DNA of 35,791 bases from an uncultured Pseudomonadota bacterium. Its GTDB lineage: Bacteria; Pseudomonadota; Gammaproteobacteria; Methylococcales; Methylomonadaceae. A model generated the notes under the pieces. That model had not been told where the DNA came from, did not search any database, and worked only from the letters and a program-made list of their open reading frames with translations. Below, piece after piece: positions 10,181 to 19,711 of this stretch (the first letter of the stretch is position 1; the number at the start of each line of letters is the position of its first letter). The stretch spans positions 1 to 35,791 of the forward strand of contig CAIOHN010000237.1 in assembly GCA_903858105.1 (NCBI GenBank), given 5' to 3'. The translations under genes were made by a program, and so were the position numbers.

Positions 10181-10819
10181 TTATTGAGGCTCGGAGGTGT
10201 TGTTTAGTGCGGCGCTCAGACGCTCGAGGCGCGCGGTGAGCCGGTCGCAATCGTTGCGACTGGTATCGATCTGCTGGAAAAACAATTCTGCTTCGGTTTT
10301 GGCCGGTAACTCGCGGGTTTCTTCTTGCAGAAATTCTTCCAGATTTAACCTGAACGTGCTCAGGCTGTTGCGCGTCCAGTCGCGGCTGCCGCGGAAAAAA
10401 TTGCCCAGGCGCTGGGCAAAGGCATCGCCGGTGTAGCGGGCGATTTTGCTTTCCAGATTAATATCCAGTTTTTCAAATAACCGTTGCAGGCGGCGGGCCA
10501 ACTGGGTATCGCCTTCGATCCGCACTTCGCCTTTGAATAGCGAACGCATCGGCGTGGCGCTTAATCCCATTAAACCTAGTGCCGAGAGAGAACCGCTAAG
10601 CGTGGCATCCACCGTGCCCGGATAGCTTTCCAGAATCTGGATGCCATGGGAACTGGGGCAAAGATACAGGCTGCCGCTGACAGAGGAAATGTTCACGGCA
10701 ATCACTTTACCGGCCATGGGTGTCAAATATTCTTCGACATGTGCATCCAACGCCAGGTACTGGTTTAGCGCCGCTTCCAGCGCCGAAATGAATAGCGGTT
10801 TTATGGTGCTGAGCATCAC
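10181..10819 (-). CDS. ubiJ: SCP2-domain ubiquinone biosynthesis accessory factor UbiJ
   Basis: Position directly upstream of ubiB; SCP2-like sequence ([21 protein letters not shown]...[25 protein letters not shown]). Confidence 0.9.
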   Translation of the reverse strand: MMLSTIKPLFISALEAALNQYLALDAHVEEYLTPMAGKVIAVNISSVSGSLYLCPSSHGIQILESYPGTVDATLSGSLSALGLMGLSATPMRSLFKGEVRIEGDTQLARRLQRLFEKLDINLESKIARYTGDAFAQRLGNFFRGSRDWTRNSLSTFRLNLEEFLQEETRELPAKTEAELFFQQIDTSRNDCDRLTARLERLSAALNNTSEPQ

Positions 10820-11406
10820 AAGGCCTGTTGCAACTGTTGCAGATATTCCTGCATGTCTTCGTTATTGACGCGCTGGTATAGATCGGCAACGCTCACGCTT
10901 AAACCTATCGATTCCAGCGTCAGGCTGTCGCCCAAAAAGTAGTGCTCCGAGTTCCAGTTCGCCGCGCGTCTATACACAACTATCTCGACGTGGTCTTGTT
11001 CGATAAGCACATATTCCTGCAGGCTGGGCAGGGCTTTGTAGGCGTGGAGTTTGATGGTTTTATCCGTGCGGCGGGTGGCTTTCGACAAAACTTCGACAAT
11101 GATGGTCGGTTTGTCTGTGTAGTACTCGTTGCCGTTGTCGTCGTCGCAGACGACTAATACATCGGGATAAAAGAAACAATGGTCGACTTTTACCTTGATT
11201 TCCGAGGCAAACGGCTCGCACGGATGGACTATCAGGTGTTGGCTAAGTGCGGTAAAAAAATTGCCGACGAGCCGCTGGTGATTCCGGCTGGCACCGGCCA
11301 TAGCATACACTTCACCGTCAATCAGCTCATGCTTGACGTCGCTGATTATTTCGCCAGCCAAGTAGTCGGCTTCGCTGATGTTATGCGATGCTTGTTTTAA
11401 CGCCAT
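10816..11406 (-). CDS. Uma2 family (DUF820) putative PD-(D/E)xK endonuclease
   Basis: HELIDGEVYAMAGAS...FYPDVLVVCDD...PTIIVEVLSKATRRTDKTIKLHAYKALPSLQEYVLI pattern; ends inside the ubiJ start. Confidence 0.9.
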   Translation of the reverse strand: MALKQASHNISEADYLAGEIISDVKHELIDGEVYAMAGASRNHQRLVGNFFTALSQHLIVHPCEPFASEIKVKVDHCFFYPDVLVVCDDDNGNEYYTDKPTIIVEVLSKATRRTDKTIKLHAYKALPSLQEYVLIEQDHVEIVVYRRAANWNSEHYFLGDSLTLESIGLSVSVADLYQRVNNEDMQEYLQQLQQAL

Positions 11407-11433
11407 TTCGCCCTCTCGTGACCGTTTTGTCGC

Positions 11434-12183
11434 TTAAAACTTATAGCCTCTATGCACGGCGACGATGCCTTGCGTCATATTGAAATACTCGCAGCGTTCC
11501 AGGCCAGCGTTTTCCATCATTTGTTTCAGCTCATCCTGCTTGGGATGCATGCGGATGGATTCGGCCAGATAGCGATAGCTGTCCTCGTCTTTGGCCACCA
11601 CGGCGCCGATTTTCGGCAGTAATTTGAACGAGTAAAAATCGTAGACTTTTTCGGTGATGGGGTCGATAGGGTGCGAAAACTCGAGCACGATAACTCTGCC
11701 ACCCGGTTTCAATACCCGGTACATGGAACGCAAGGCGGCGTCTTTGTCGGTGACGTTACGCAAGCCAAAACCAATCGTTACGCAATCGAAAGTATTGTCG
11801 GCAAACGGCAGGCATTCGGCGTTGACCTGGGCGTAGCGGATATTGCCGGTCAAACCATGATCGATCAAACGATCGCGGCCAGTACGCAACATGGCGGCGT
11901 TAATGTCGGCCAGTACCACCTGTCCGGATTTGCCTACGCGCTTTTCGTAAAGCATGGTCAAATCGCCAGTACCGCCAGCCAGATCCAATACAGAATCGCC
12001 TTCGCGGACGTTGGCCAGTTGTACGGCAACGCGCTTCCAGATGCGGTGGATGCCCAGCGACATCAGGTCGTTCATCACATCATATTGACTGGCGACCGAA
12101 TCGAAAACGCCGCGCACCAGCGCCACTTTTTCTTGTTTGGGAACCTGTTTGAAGCCGAAATGGGTAGTATTGTCGTTTGTCAT
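11434..12183 (-). CDS. ubiE: Demethylmenaquinone/2-methoxy-6-polyprenyl-1,4-benzoquinol methyltransferase UbiE
   Basis: [37 protein letters not shown] motif; [16 protein letters not shown]-terminus. Confidence 0.97.
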   Translation of the reverse strand: MTNDNTTHFGFKQVPKQEKVALVRGVFDSVASQYDVMNDLMSLGIHRIWKRVAVQLANVREGDSVLDLAGGTGDLTMLYEKRVGKSGQVVLADINAAMLRTGRDRLIDHGLTGNIRYAQVNAECLPFADNTFDCVTIGFGLRNVTDKDAALRSMYRVLKPGGRVIVLEFSHPIDPITEKVYDFYSFKLLPKIGAVVAKDEDSYRYLAESIRMHPKQDELKQMMENAGLERCEYFNMTQGIVAVHRGYKF

Positions 12184-12191
12184 AATGATCT

Positions 12192-12581
12192 TTAATTGGG
12201 TAAGGGCGAGCGGCGGCTAAGGCCGGCTGCTTTGAGTTCTTCGAGATAATTCGACCAGAGTAAAGGAAATTCCGAGCCCAGTTTGTACAGCAAGTCCCAG
12301 CTATAAATGCCGCTGTCGTGACCGTCGCTAAAAGTCAGCGCAATGGCATAGTTGCCGATGGGACGAATATCGGTAATGGTCACGTCCTGTTTGCCGATTT
12401 GCAGGGTTTCCTGGCCTGGGCCGTGGCCTACGGCTTCTGCTGATTGGGTAAATACCCGCAAGTATTCGCTGGGCAGCTCATAGATGCTGTCATCGTCAAA
12501 ATGAATTTCCAAAATCGCCGAAACCTTGTGCAATTTGATTTCGGTTGGAACGCGATGGCTAGGTGTGATTTGGACGCGCAT
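12192..12581 (-). CDS. DUF971 (gamma-butyrobetaine hydroxylase-like N-terminal domain) protein
   Basis: [15 protein letters not shown]...[31 protein letters not shown]. Confidence 0.9.
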   Translation of the reverse strand: MRVQITPSHRVPTEIKLHKVSAILEIHFDDDSIYELPSEYLRVFTQSAEAVGHGPGQETLQIGKQDVTITDIRPIGNYAIALTFSDGHDSGIYSWDLLYKLGSEFPLLWSNYLEELKAAGLSRRSPLPN

Positions 12582-12583
12582 GC

Positions 12584-13903
12584 TTACAGTATGTATCGGC
12601 TAAGGTCTTCGTCATCCGCTAACTCCATCAGATGCGCATCCACGTAGGCGGCATCGATGTTGATGGATTTTTCGACCAAATCTGGGGCGTCGAAGGAAAT
12701 ATCCTCCAACAGTTTTTCCAATATGGTGTGCAATCGGCGGGCACCGATGTTTTCGGTTTTTTCGTTGACTTGCCAGCCCAGTTCGGCGATGCGTTTGATG
12801 CCGTCGGCGGTGAATTGCACTTCCACACCTTCGGTTTTTAACAAGGCTTGATACTGCTCGGTTAACGAGGCGTCAGGCTCAGTCAGAATACGCACGAAGT
12901 CGTCGGCGCTCAGGGCGTTTAGCTCCACTCTGATCGGGAAACGGCCTTGCAGTTCCGGGATTAAATCAGACGGCTTGGTCAGATGAAACGCACCGGAAGC
13001 GATGAATAAAATATGATCGGTTTTGATCATGCCGTATTTGGTGGTGACGGTGCTGCCTTCCACCAGCGGCAATAAATCGCGCTGTACGCCTTCGCGGGAG
13101 ACTTCGCCGCCGCCCATTTCCGCGCGTTTGCAAATCTTGTCGATTTCATCCAGAAACACGATGCCGTGTTGCTCGACAGATTCCAGCGCCGCTTGTTTGA
13201 TCTCTTCTTCGTTGACCAATTTGCCGGCTTCTTCTTCCTGCAATAGTTTCAAGGCGTCTTTGATTTTCAGCTTGCGGGTTTTGGTGCGGTTACTTCCCAG
13301 GTTTTGAAACATGCCCTGCAGTTGGTTGGTCATTTCTTCCATGCCCGGTGGGGCCATGATTTCTACGCCTACCGACGGCGCGCTGACGTCTATCTGAATT
13401 TCCTTGTCGTTCAACTCGCCTTCGCGCAGCTTTTTGCGCATTTTTTGCCGCGTTGCTTCTTCTGAATCCGACAGCATGCCGCCCTCGGCGCGAGGCAATA
13501 AAATATCCAGTACCCGGTCTTCAGCGGCATCGGCGGCGCGATTTTGCACACGTTCCATCGCTGAGATGCGGGCCATTTTGACGGCGCTATCGATCAAGTC
13601 GCGAATAATCGATTCGACGTCGCGGCCGACATAACCCACCTCGGTAAATTTGGTGGCTTCGATTTTAATGAAGGGTGCGTTGGCTAAACGTGCCAGGCGG
13701 CGGGCGATTTCGGTTTTACCGACGCCGGTCGGGCCTATCATTAATATGTTTTTAGGCGTGATTTCGTCGCGCAATTCTGCAGCAACCTGGCTGCGGCGCC
13801 AGCGGTTACGCAGGGCAATGGCTACCGAACGCTTGGCGGCCGACTGGCCGACAATGTGTTTGTCCAGTTCACTGACGATTTCTCTTGGGGTCATTTGACT
13901 CAT
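12584..13903 (-). CDS. hslU: ATP-dependent protease ATPase subunit HslU
   Basis: [17 protein letters not shown]...[15 protein letters not shown]...FLDEIDKI; starts at MSQMTPRE (ATG 13903), not at the ORF-track start 14164. Confidence 0.97.
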   Translation of the reverse strand: MSQMTPREIVSELDKHIVGQSAAKRSVAIALRNRWRRSQVAAELRDEITPKNILMIGPTGVGKTEIARRLARLANAPFIKIEATKFTEVGYVGRDVESIIRDLIDSAVKMARISAMERVQNRAADAAEDRVLDILLPRAEGGMLSDSEEATRQKMRKKLREGELNDKEIQIDVSAPSVGVEIMAPPGMEEMTNQLQGMFQNLGSNRTKTRKLKIKDALKLLQEEEAGKLVNEEEIKQAALESVEQHGIVFLDEIDKICKRAEMGGGEVSREGVQRDLLPLVEGSTVTTKYGMIKTDHILFIASGAFHLTKPSDLIPELQGRFPIRVELNALSADDFVRILTEPDASLTEQYQALLKTEGVEVQFTADGIKRIAELGWQVNEKTENIGARRLHTILEKLLEDISFDAPDLVEKSINIDAAYVDAHLMELADDEDLSRYIL

Positions 13904-13907
13904 GGTT

Positions 13908-14471
13908 TTACTCTTGATGGGCCGATTGCGGCTCGGCGTCCAATTCTTCGATGCGTAAATTGTGGTTGGTATAGATACAAATATCTGCGGCGATACCCAG
14001 CGACTTCTCGACGATTTCCCGGGCGCTGAGTTCGGTGTTTTCCAGCAAGGCGCGCGCGGCACTTTGCGCAAAAGCACCACCTGAACCAATGGCGATAAAA
14101 TCGTATTCCGGTTCGATGACGTCGCCGGTGCCGGAAATAACCAGCGAAGTTTTGCTGTCGGCAATAATCAGTAAAGCTTCCAGTTTGCGCAAGGCCCGGT
14201 CGGTGCGCCAGTCTTTGGCCATTTCCACGGCTGCGCGGGTCAAATTGCCGCGATGTTTTTCCAGTTTGCCTTCAAAATGTTCAAACAAGGTAAAGGCATC
14301 GGCCGTCGCCCCAGCAAAACCGGCGATCACTTTGTCGTGATACAAACGCCTGACTTTACGGGCATTGCCTTTCATTACAGTGTTGCCCAGTGTCACTTGG
14401 CCATCGCCGCCGATCACGACTTTATTGCCGCGTCGAACTGAAAGAATAGTGGTGCCTCTGAAGTTGGTCAT
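13908..14471 (-). CDS. hslV: ATP-dependent protease peptidase subunit HslV
   Basis: [35 protein letters not shown]-terminal Thr after processing; start trimmed from ORF 14585. Confidence 0.96.
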   Translation of the reverse strand: MTNFRGTTILSVRRGNKVVIGGDGQVTLGNTVMKGNARKVRRLYHDKVIAGFAGATADAFTLFEHFEGKLEKHRGNLTRAAVEMAKDWRTDRALRKLEALLIIADSKTSLVISGTGDVIEPEYDFIAIGSGGAFAQSAARALLENTELSAREIVEKSLGIAADICIYTNHNLRIEELDAEPQSAHQE

Positions 14472-14677
14472 GTCTGTGAATGAAAAAGCTAAAGGCGGCG
14501 ATTTTACATGTTCTCGACGGCCATGGGGTAGAAGTTTAAAACCGACAGCCTGGCGGGCAAAATGCCCAAACATTGAACAAAGCACGAAAACTGATTAAAG
14601 TTGAAAGTGCTGGTATTTTAAGGATGCGCCGCTTTGACCGGCGTTACCCACATTACAATAACAACAAGAGGCTAGTC

Positions 14678-15127
14678 ATGAGAGTGTCAATTCGCTGGAA
14701 AAGCGCGCTATTACTGAGCACAATGGTTTTTTCGAGTGCCGCATTGGCTTTATCGCCGGATGAGGAAGAAAGATTGAAAGAGTGTAAAAGGCCAAAATTT
14801 AGGGATTTCGTGCCCGAGCAAAAAGCCGAGGTCGATGCTGGAGCGGATATCGCCTTTCACGTATCCCATAATGCCGACCCGCTGACCATTGCCGCAGACA
14901 TACACGGCGAAAAAATAAAAGTAAGCGTGGTCGATAAAAAAACTTTTTACTTTGTCTCCGCCAAATTGCCGCAATTAAGCCCTGGTTTTGTCCGTATCCA
15001 CCTCTCCGCCAAATCTGCCGAGAGCAAGTTGGAGAGCGGTTGTTTGGGGCAAGACGGCTGGTTGATTAAAATCAAGGGCGACGCAGTGGCGGCAAAGCCT
15101 GCAGAACAGCCCGCGCCTGCTCAATAG
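14678..15127 (+). CDS. Hypothetical exported protein
   Basis: Signal peptide MRVSIRWKSALLLSTMVFSSAALA; RBS-like AAGAGG upstream of ATG 14678. Confidence 0.65.
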   Translation: MRVSIRWKSALLLSTMVFSSAALALSPDEEERLKECKRPKFRDFVPEQKAEVDAGADIAFHVSHNADPLTIAADIHGEKIKVSVVDKKTFYFVSAKLPQLSPGFVRIHLSAKSAESKLESGCLGQDGWLIKIKGDAVAAKPAEQPAPAQ

Positions 15128-15585
15128 CGGATTTTGTCGATTTTACGTTGCCACACATCAAAAGGTCGGGTAGCTGTGTCCAATATTAGTTGGCGCATGG
15201 CTATCTGGCGTTGATCAGTTGGTTTGTCGATTTCGGTGTAAATAAAACTGTCGTCGAAGCCGGCTTTTCCTGCATCAAAACGGTTGCAGGCAAAGTACAC
15301 GGCTTTTAGTCTGGCCCAATAAATCGCGCCCAGACACATCGGGCAAGGTTCGCAGCTAGTGTAAAGCGTACACTCGGTTAATTGAAAATCGCCCAATTTC
15401 TGACAAGCCAAGCGGATGGCAGACACTTCTGCGTGAGCAGTCGGATCGAGATCCGGCGTAACCCGATTGCCGCTAGCGGCAATAATTTCCCCATCTTTGA
15501 CAATAAGCGCACCGAACGGCCCGCCGCCACTTTCTATATTCTCGCAGGCCAGTTCAACCGCGCGTCTCAGAAATGCTTGATGCAC
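15121..15585 (-). CDS. Nucleoside deaminase (guanine deaminase/tRNA adenosine deaminase-like cytidine deaminase fold)
   Basis: HAEVSAI and PCPMCLGAIYWA zinc-binding motifs. Confidence 0.92.
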   Translation of the reverse strand: MHQAFLRRAVELACENIESGGGPFGALIVKDGEIIAASGNRVTPDLDPTAHAEVSAIRLACQKLGDFQLTECTLYTSCEPCPMCLGAIYWARLKAVYFACNRFDAGKAGFDDSFIYTEIDKPTDQRQIAMRQLILDTATRPFDVWQRKIDKIRY

Positions 15586-16649
15586 TATAAGCCCAGTGGG
15601 TTGTTGGGATCGATGCCATCCATGAACGGCAGGCGACGATCTTCGTTGGTGATTTGATAGACCTTGCCCAGCCAGTTGTTGAACACGGCTTTGGCTGAAT
15701 CGCGCCAGGTAATATCCAGATGTTCGATAATCTGTGCTTCCGGCATGGCTTTAAGCGGTCTGCCACCGTGTTTGGCTGCTTTGACATGAAGCGCGTATTC
15801 GGCCAGCAAACCTTGTACCTCGGCATCGAAATAATGCTCCGGATACGGCGGATAATCGTCGCGTTCGCCGCGGTAATAGCGTAATACTTCGCGCTTGTAT
15901 TCTTTTAGCAGGCTAATGTCGTCGTATTCTGGATGGCCCTGGAAGAAGACGATCCGAAAGCCATCGGGGCTAACCGCCAGATGAACGCCTGCAGTTTCGC
16001 TACGCACCAGCACTTTCAGGCCGTGTTTTTCCATATCACTTTGAAACACCTCGTTAAAACGCGAATGCGGCACGTCAAAGCGGGTATTGATTTCCGCAAC
16101 CAAGGGATGATCCCTGTCCACGACTTTGTGCGAAAACACTCCCCAGCGTTTAGCAGGTAGACGTGTGCGCTCTACACCATAGCAATGTTGAATCACGGCA
16201 TGCGTCGCCAGACAAGAGCAAAGCACGGATGTAACGTTCTGCTTGGCCCATTCAAATACCTCAGTCAACGGCGCCCAAAACGCTTCTTCCTGCAAATGAT
16301 CGTGGGTGACGTTAGCGCCGCTGATGATCAGGGCGTCCAGGCCGTCCTGTTTGATTTTCTCAAAGGATTCGTAGTATTGATGAATATGCGCCCAAGCTTC
16401 CGGGCTCCTTTCCAGGCCATCAATCGTAAACGGATGTACATGAAATTGCGCAATTTGGTTGCAGGCGCCTACCAGTCGGAAAAACTGGCGTTCGGTAGCC
16501 TCCAGCGCTGCGTCCGGCATGATATTCAACAAGCCGATATGCAATTCTCTGATCGACTGATGAGTGGCGCGATCCGGGCTGAGAATTTCCTCGCCTTCAT
16601 CATGCAAACGCTGAAAAGTGGGTAAATCGGTATGAGCAACTAGCGGCAT
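15585..16649 (-). CDS. metA: Homoserine O-succinyltransferase family (MetA-type)
   Basis: LHIGLLNIMPDAALEATERQFFRLVG; SVLCSCLATHAVIQHCYG catalytic Cys region; FFQGHPEYDDISLLKEY. Confidence 0.93.
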   Translation of the reverse strand: MPLVAHTDLPTFQRLHDEGEEILSPDRATHQSIRELHIGLLNIMPDAALEATERQFFRLVGACNQIAQFHVHPFTIDGLERSPEAWAHIHQYYESFEKIKQDGLDALIISGANVTHDHLQEEAFWAPLTEVFEWAKQNVTSVLCSCLATHAVIQHCYGVERTRLPAKRWGVFSHKVVDRDHPLVAEINTRFDVPHSRFNEVFQSDMEKHGLKVLVRSETAGVHLAVSPDGFRIVFFQGHPEYDDISLLKEYKREVLRYYRGERDDYPPYPEHYFDAEVQGLLAEYALHVKAAKHGGRPLKAMPEAQIIEHLDITWRDSAKAVFNNWLGKVYQITNEDRRLPFMDGIDPNNPLGL

Positions 16650-16662
16650 TTCACGAACGGTC

Positions 16663-17511
16663 TCAAGATTGTTGCCGGGTAATGGCCTCGGCGATCAGGC
16701 GGATAAAGTCATCTTCGCTGGTGACTTTTGCAGTTTCATCAGCGCTAATGGTGTAGCCGTATTGGTTGGCAATCGCTTCGTAGCGTGGCACCCTGGCTTT
16801 AAATAATTCTGGAAATACCCAGCTGACAAATTCGTCGGGCGGAATCTGGTCAGTCGAGCTGTAATTACGCTCGCGCATGAAGATCGTCAATTTTTCATCG
16901 ACAAATTCTGGTCGGTAATACAGCGGTTTTGGATCGTTTTTGGCGCGGTCGATAATGGTTTGTTCCAGTGCTGGCGGAATTTTTATATAGACGATCAGCG
17001 TGTGCTTGGCCAGATTTTCCAAAACCTCCGGGCAGTCCAGTTCGCAAACGCTGCCACCCGCGTCGTTGATAAAATGCTTGTAGCCATAGATGGCTTCGGC
17101 TTTATGAATAAAATCCGGTACGTCGTTCATGGCAGCAATTTCGGCCTGGTGGTGTAGGGCCTGACGACGTTTAAATTCGCTTAGCGACAAGCCGCCCTTG
17201 TCAGGGTCGCCGAGTTTGCCCAAAAAGCTGGAGACTGGCGACAGGTTTTCGACGGTGATATTGCTGCAAATATAGATGGAGTCGGATTTAAGCAAATCGC
17301 GCAAAAACGGCACCCCCATCGCTTGTTGCTTGATATTGTCCAGAATCGGCTCTTCCAGATATTTGGTGCCGATGCGGTAGTCACCGGAGTAATGAAACCA
17401 CTTATCTCTGGGTAATTTGGCTGACAAGGTAGTCTTGCCAGCGCCGGACATAGCCAGCAATGTAATACTCTTGGATTCCCAGTCCAAAAATTGTTGCGGG
17501 GTCATTTTCAT
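16663..17511 (-). CDS. Conserved P-loop ATPase of unknown function
   Basis: Walker A AMSGAGKTTLSAK near N-terminus; cytosolic. Confidence 0.75.
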   Translation of the reverse strand: MKMTPQQFLDWESKSITLLAMSGAGKTTLSAKLPRDKWFHYSGDYRIGTKYLEEPILDNIKQQAMGVPFLRDLLKSDSIYICSNITVENLSPVSSFLGKLGDPDKGGLSLSEFKRRQALHHQAEIAAMNDVPDFIHKAEAIYGYKHFINDAGGSVCELDCPEVLENLAKHTLIVYIKIPPALEQTIIDRAKNDPKPLYYRPEFVDEKLTIFMRERNYSSTDQIPPDEFVSWVFPELFKARVPRYEAIANQYGYTISADETAKVTSEDDFIRLIAEAITRQQS

Positions 17512-17519
17512 ACAATGTC

Positions 17520-17822
17520 TCAGTCCAGTAAGTCGCTAATGTCCAGGTCTTCGGAGTCCGGTCGCACGTGCCGGTCAGTGTCGGTATAACCCAAGTCGTC
17601 GGTTTCTACGTCGTCGAAGGGGGCGCTCCAGTCTTCTGGATCTTCGATGTAATCGATGGTAGATCCATACCAGGATTCGTTGTCGTACTCTCCCAAATCC
17701 CCATTGGCGAACTGCACTTCGACCGATTCGTCGTTACCTTCTATGGCGACGACTTTAAAGGTGAGGTTGCTTTCCAAATCTTTATACCAGCGGCCTATGA
17801 CCGGGTCTGTAATAGTTGCCAT
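17520..17822 (-). CDS. Small acidic conserved protein (possibly DUF6763-like)
   Basis: 100 aa, IGRWYKDLESNLTFKVVAIEGNDESVEVQFANGDLGEYDNESW; strongly acidic C-terminus; same strand as 16663-17511. Confidence 0.65.
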   Translation of the reverse strand: MATITDPVIGRWYKDLESNLTFKVVAIEGNDESVEVQFANGDLGEYDNESWYGSTIDYIEDPEDWSAPFDDVETDDLGYTDTDRHVRPDSEDLDISDLLD

Positions 17823-17951
17823 CGTTACGTCCTCGCTGTGTTTATATCACCAGCAATGATAGCGAGTTTATACAGGCAGTGCGAGTGCATGGCATAAAAC
17901 TGTGACGGTTTTCGATTAGAATGATGATCTTTACCGTTACTTGGCGCAATC

Positions 17952-18158
17952 GTGGACGAACACAGAATTATCGAGCTGGAAATTAAGCAGGCTTATCAGG
18001 AAGATTTGATTCAGGCTTTGAATCAAGTGGTGGCTGATCAGCAAAAACAGATAGGCAAACTGGAAGAGACGTGTAAATTGCTAAACGACAAAATCAAAAG
18101 TTTGGCGTTTGGCGATAACCAGTCCGGGCAAGCCGATGAAAGGCCGCCGCACTACTGA
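17952..18158 (+). CDS. slyX: SlyX family protein
   Basis: 68 aa coiled coil (RIIELEIKQAYQEDLIQALNQVVADQQKQIGKLE) ending DERPPHY, characteristic of SlyX; GTG start. Confidence 0.92.
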   Translation: MDEHRIIELEIKQAYQEDLIQALNQVVADQQKQIGKLEETCKLLNDKIKSLAFGDNQSGQADERPPHY

Positions 18159-18205
18159 TTGTAGATAGATGATGGGTGAATCGAGGCGCTCACGAATCCC
18201 TGAAA

Positions 18206-18238
18206 ATCCCCTCTCCCTCAGGCAGAGGGCTAGGGTCA
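18206..18238. repeat. GC-rich palindromic repeat (ATCCCCTCTCCCTCAGGCAGAGGGCTAGGGTCA), copy 3
   Basis: Near-identical to the 8502 element with one mismatch in the hairpin (CAGGCAGAGGG vs CAGGGAGAGGG). Confidence 0.7.
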
Positions 18239-18265
18239 ATGCCGTTAAGTTAAGTAGCGAGTTTG

Positions 18266-18327
18266 CTGTAGGGTCGAATTTATTCGACCTCAACACGCCC
18301 ATCGTGCGAATAAATTCGCACCTACAG
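18266..18327. repeat. Double palindrome REP/BIME-like element
   Basis: CTGTAGG-GTCGAATTTATTCGAC-...-GTGCGAATAAATTCGCAC-CTACAG: two nested palindromes inside outer inverted arms CTGTAGG/CCTACAG. Confidence 0.8.
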
Positions 18328-18331
18328 ACAA

Positions 18332-19663
18332 TCAGGATTTGCGTTGATTACGCCGCACCGGTTTGCTGTGGTTGGTGGCCAATGCGGTGTTGACTTGCGG
18401 CGATGCGCTGCAATCCATATGTCTGGCGCGCAGCCGTCTGCAAAAATCCTGACTATCGTCTTGCTGTAAACCCGTCCATTGTGCCCGCCATGCGGTGCTG
18501 CCTTTGGTTTTGGTTTTAACGATTCTGGCCTGACCAGACTTTGCCAATGGCCCCAATGCATTACGGGCCCGTTGCAGATTGACGTCGGCATCAATTTTTC
18601 GCGGATAACTACCGCCCATGCTTACGGTCCAGCTATTGCCATGCCGTTGTGGCTTGGCTGCGGCCAGTTGGTTTTGTTGCTTTAACAACTCGCGGCGACT
18701 ATTGTGCGGCGCGTCGATATGAATCGGCTCGTAACGGCTGCTGCCAGAATCCGCCCCCATTTGCTCGGCACTGCCTGCGCAGCGATTGGATGACAATTGA
18801 TACGGTGGCGGCAGGGCGCTGTAGTCTTTGAGTTGCGAGATATGCTCGCCGAACAAGCCGCGCTCGCTATTGGCAAAGCCCATATCCAGCAGATTACCCA
18901 TTTGTTCAAAGCGTTCGCCGCTGCTATGCGCTCCCAATAACACACCGATCAAGCGATGGCCGTTGCGTTTGGCCGAGGCGATCAGGTTATAGCCCGAGCC
19001 GCAGGTAAAACCGGTTTTTAAACCGTCAGCATCCGGATAGCTTTTCAGAATGCGGTTGGTGTTGGGCATGACCCGGCCTTTGTAGGTAAATTCTGTGGCC
19101 GAAAAAAAGTGGTAATGCTGTGGAAAGTCGCGAATCAGTGCTGCTGATAATAGCGCCAGATCGCGAGCGCTACTGATTTGTCCGTCATTCGGCAAGCCAC
19201 TGGCGTTCTCGAACGAACTATTGTACATGCCCAGGCTACGGGCCTGCTGGGTCATCATCGTCGCAAAATTGCTTTCAGAACCACCCAAGCGCTCCGCCAA
19301 TACCACGGCGGCATCGTTAGCGGAGCGTGTGGTAACCGCCATAATGGCTTGTTCTACCGTCAGGCTTTGACCGGTGCGTAAACCCAGCTTGGATTGGGGT
19401 TGCGAGGCGGCATGCCTGGAGGCGAACACGGTCTCGTTGAGCCGGAGACGACCTGATTCCAGCGCCGACAGCGTCAAATAAATGGTCATGACCTTGGTCA
19501 GCGACGCCGGATACCAGCGTTGGGTCGATTCTGTTTCATGCACCACGCGACCTGTGTCGGCGTCGATGACAATCGCAGCATAGCGCGCAGCCGCACTAGG
19601 GCTTTGCAACATTAGGCAAGTGAGTGAAGCCAGGGCTAAGCGGATTTTCGGTAGGGTGCTCAA
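18332..19663 (-). CDS. D-alanyl-D-alanine carboxypeptidase (peptidase S11) with C-terminal SPOR-like region
   Basis: SLTK (SxxK), SAND (SxN), KTGFTC (KTG) motifs; signal peptide; C-terminal DADVNLQRARNALGPLAKSGQARIVKTKT... resembles SPOR. Confidence 0.92.
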   Translation of the reverse strand: MSTLPKIRLALASLTCLMLQSPSAAARYAAIVIDADTGRVVHETESTQRWYPASLTKVMTIYLTLSALESGRLRLNETVFASRHAASQPQSKLGLRTGQSLTVEQAIMAVTTRSANDAAVVLAERLGGSESNFATMMTQQARSLGMYNSSFENASGLPNDGQISSARDLALLSAALIRDFPQHYHFFSATEFTYKGRVMPNTNRILKSYPDADGLKTGFTCGSGYNLIASAKRNGHRLIGVLLGAHSSGERFEQMGNLLDMGFANSERGLFGEHISQLKDYSALPPPYQLSSNRCAGSAEQMGADSGSSRYEPIHIDAPHNSRRELLKQQNQLAAAKPQRHGNSWTVSMGGSYPRKIDADVNLQRARNALGPLAKSGQARIVKTKTKGSTAWRAQWTGLQQDDSQDFCRRLRARHMDCSASPQVNTALATNHSKPVRRNQRKS

Positions 19664-19711
19664 GTTATTACTTTGCTCCAGATATGTGGTCTAAGCGATT
19701 GACTGCGTTAT

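Noticed and set aside
13904-14164. N-terminal extension of the hslU ORF
   Set aside because: It overlaps hslV on the same strand and has low-complexity out-of-frame composition; the conserved HslU N-terminus begins at MSQMTPRE (13903).
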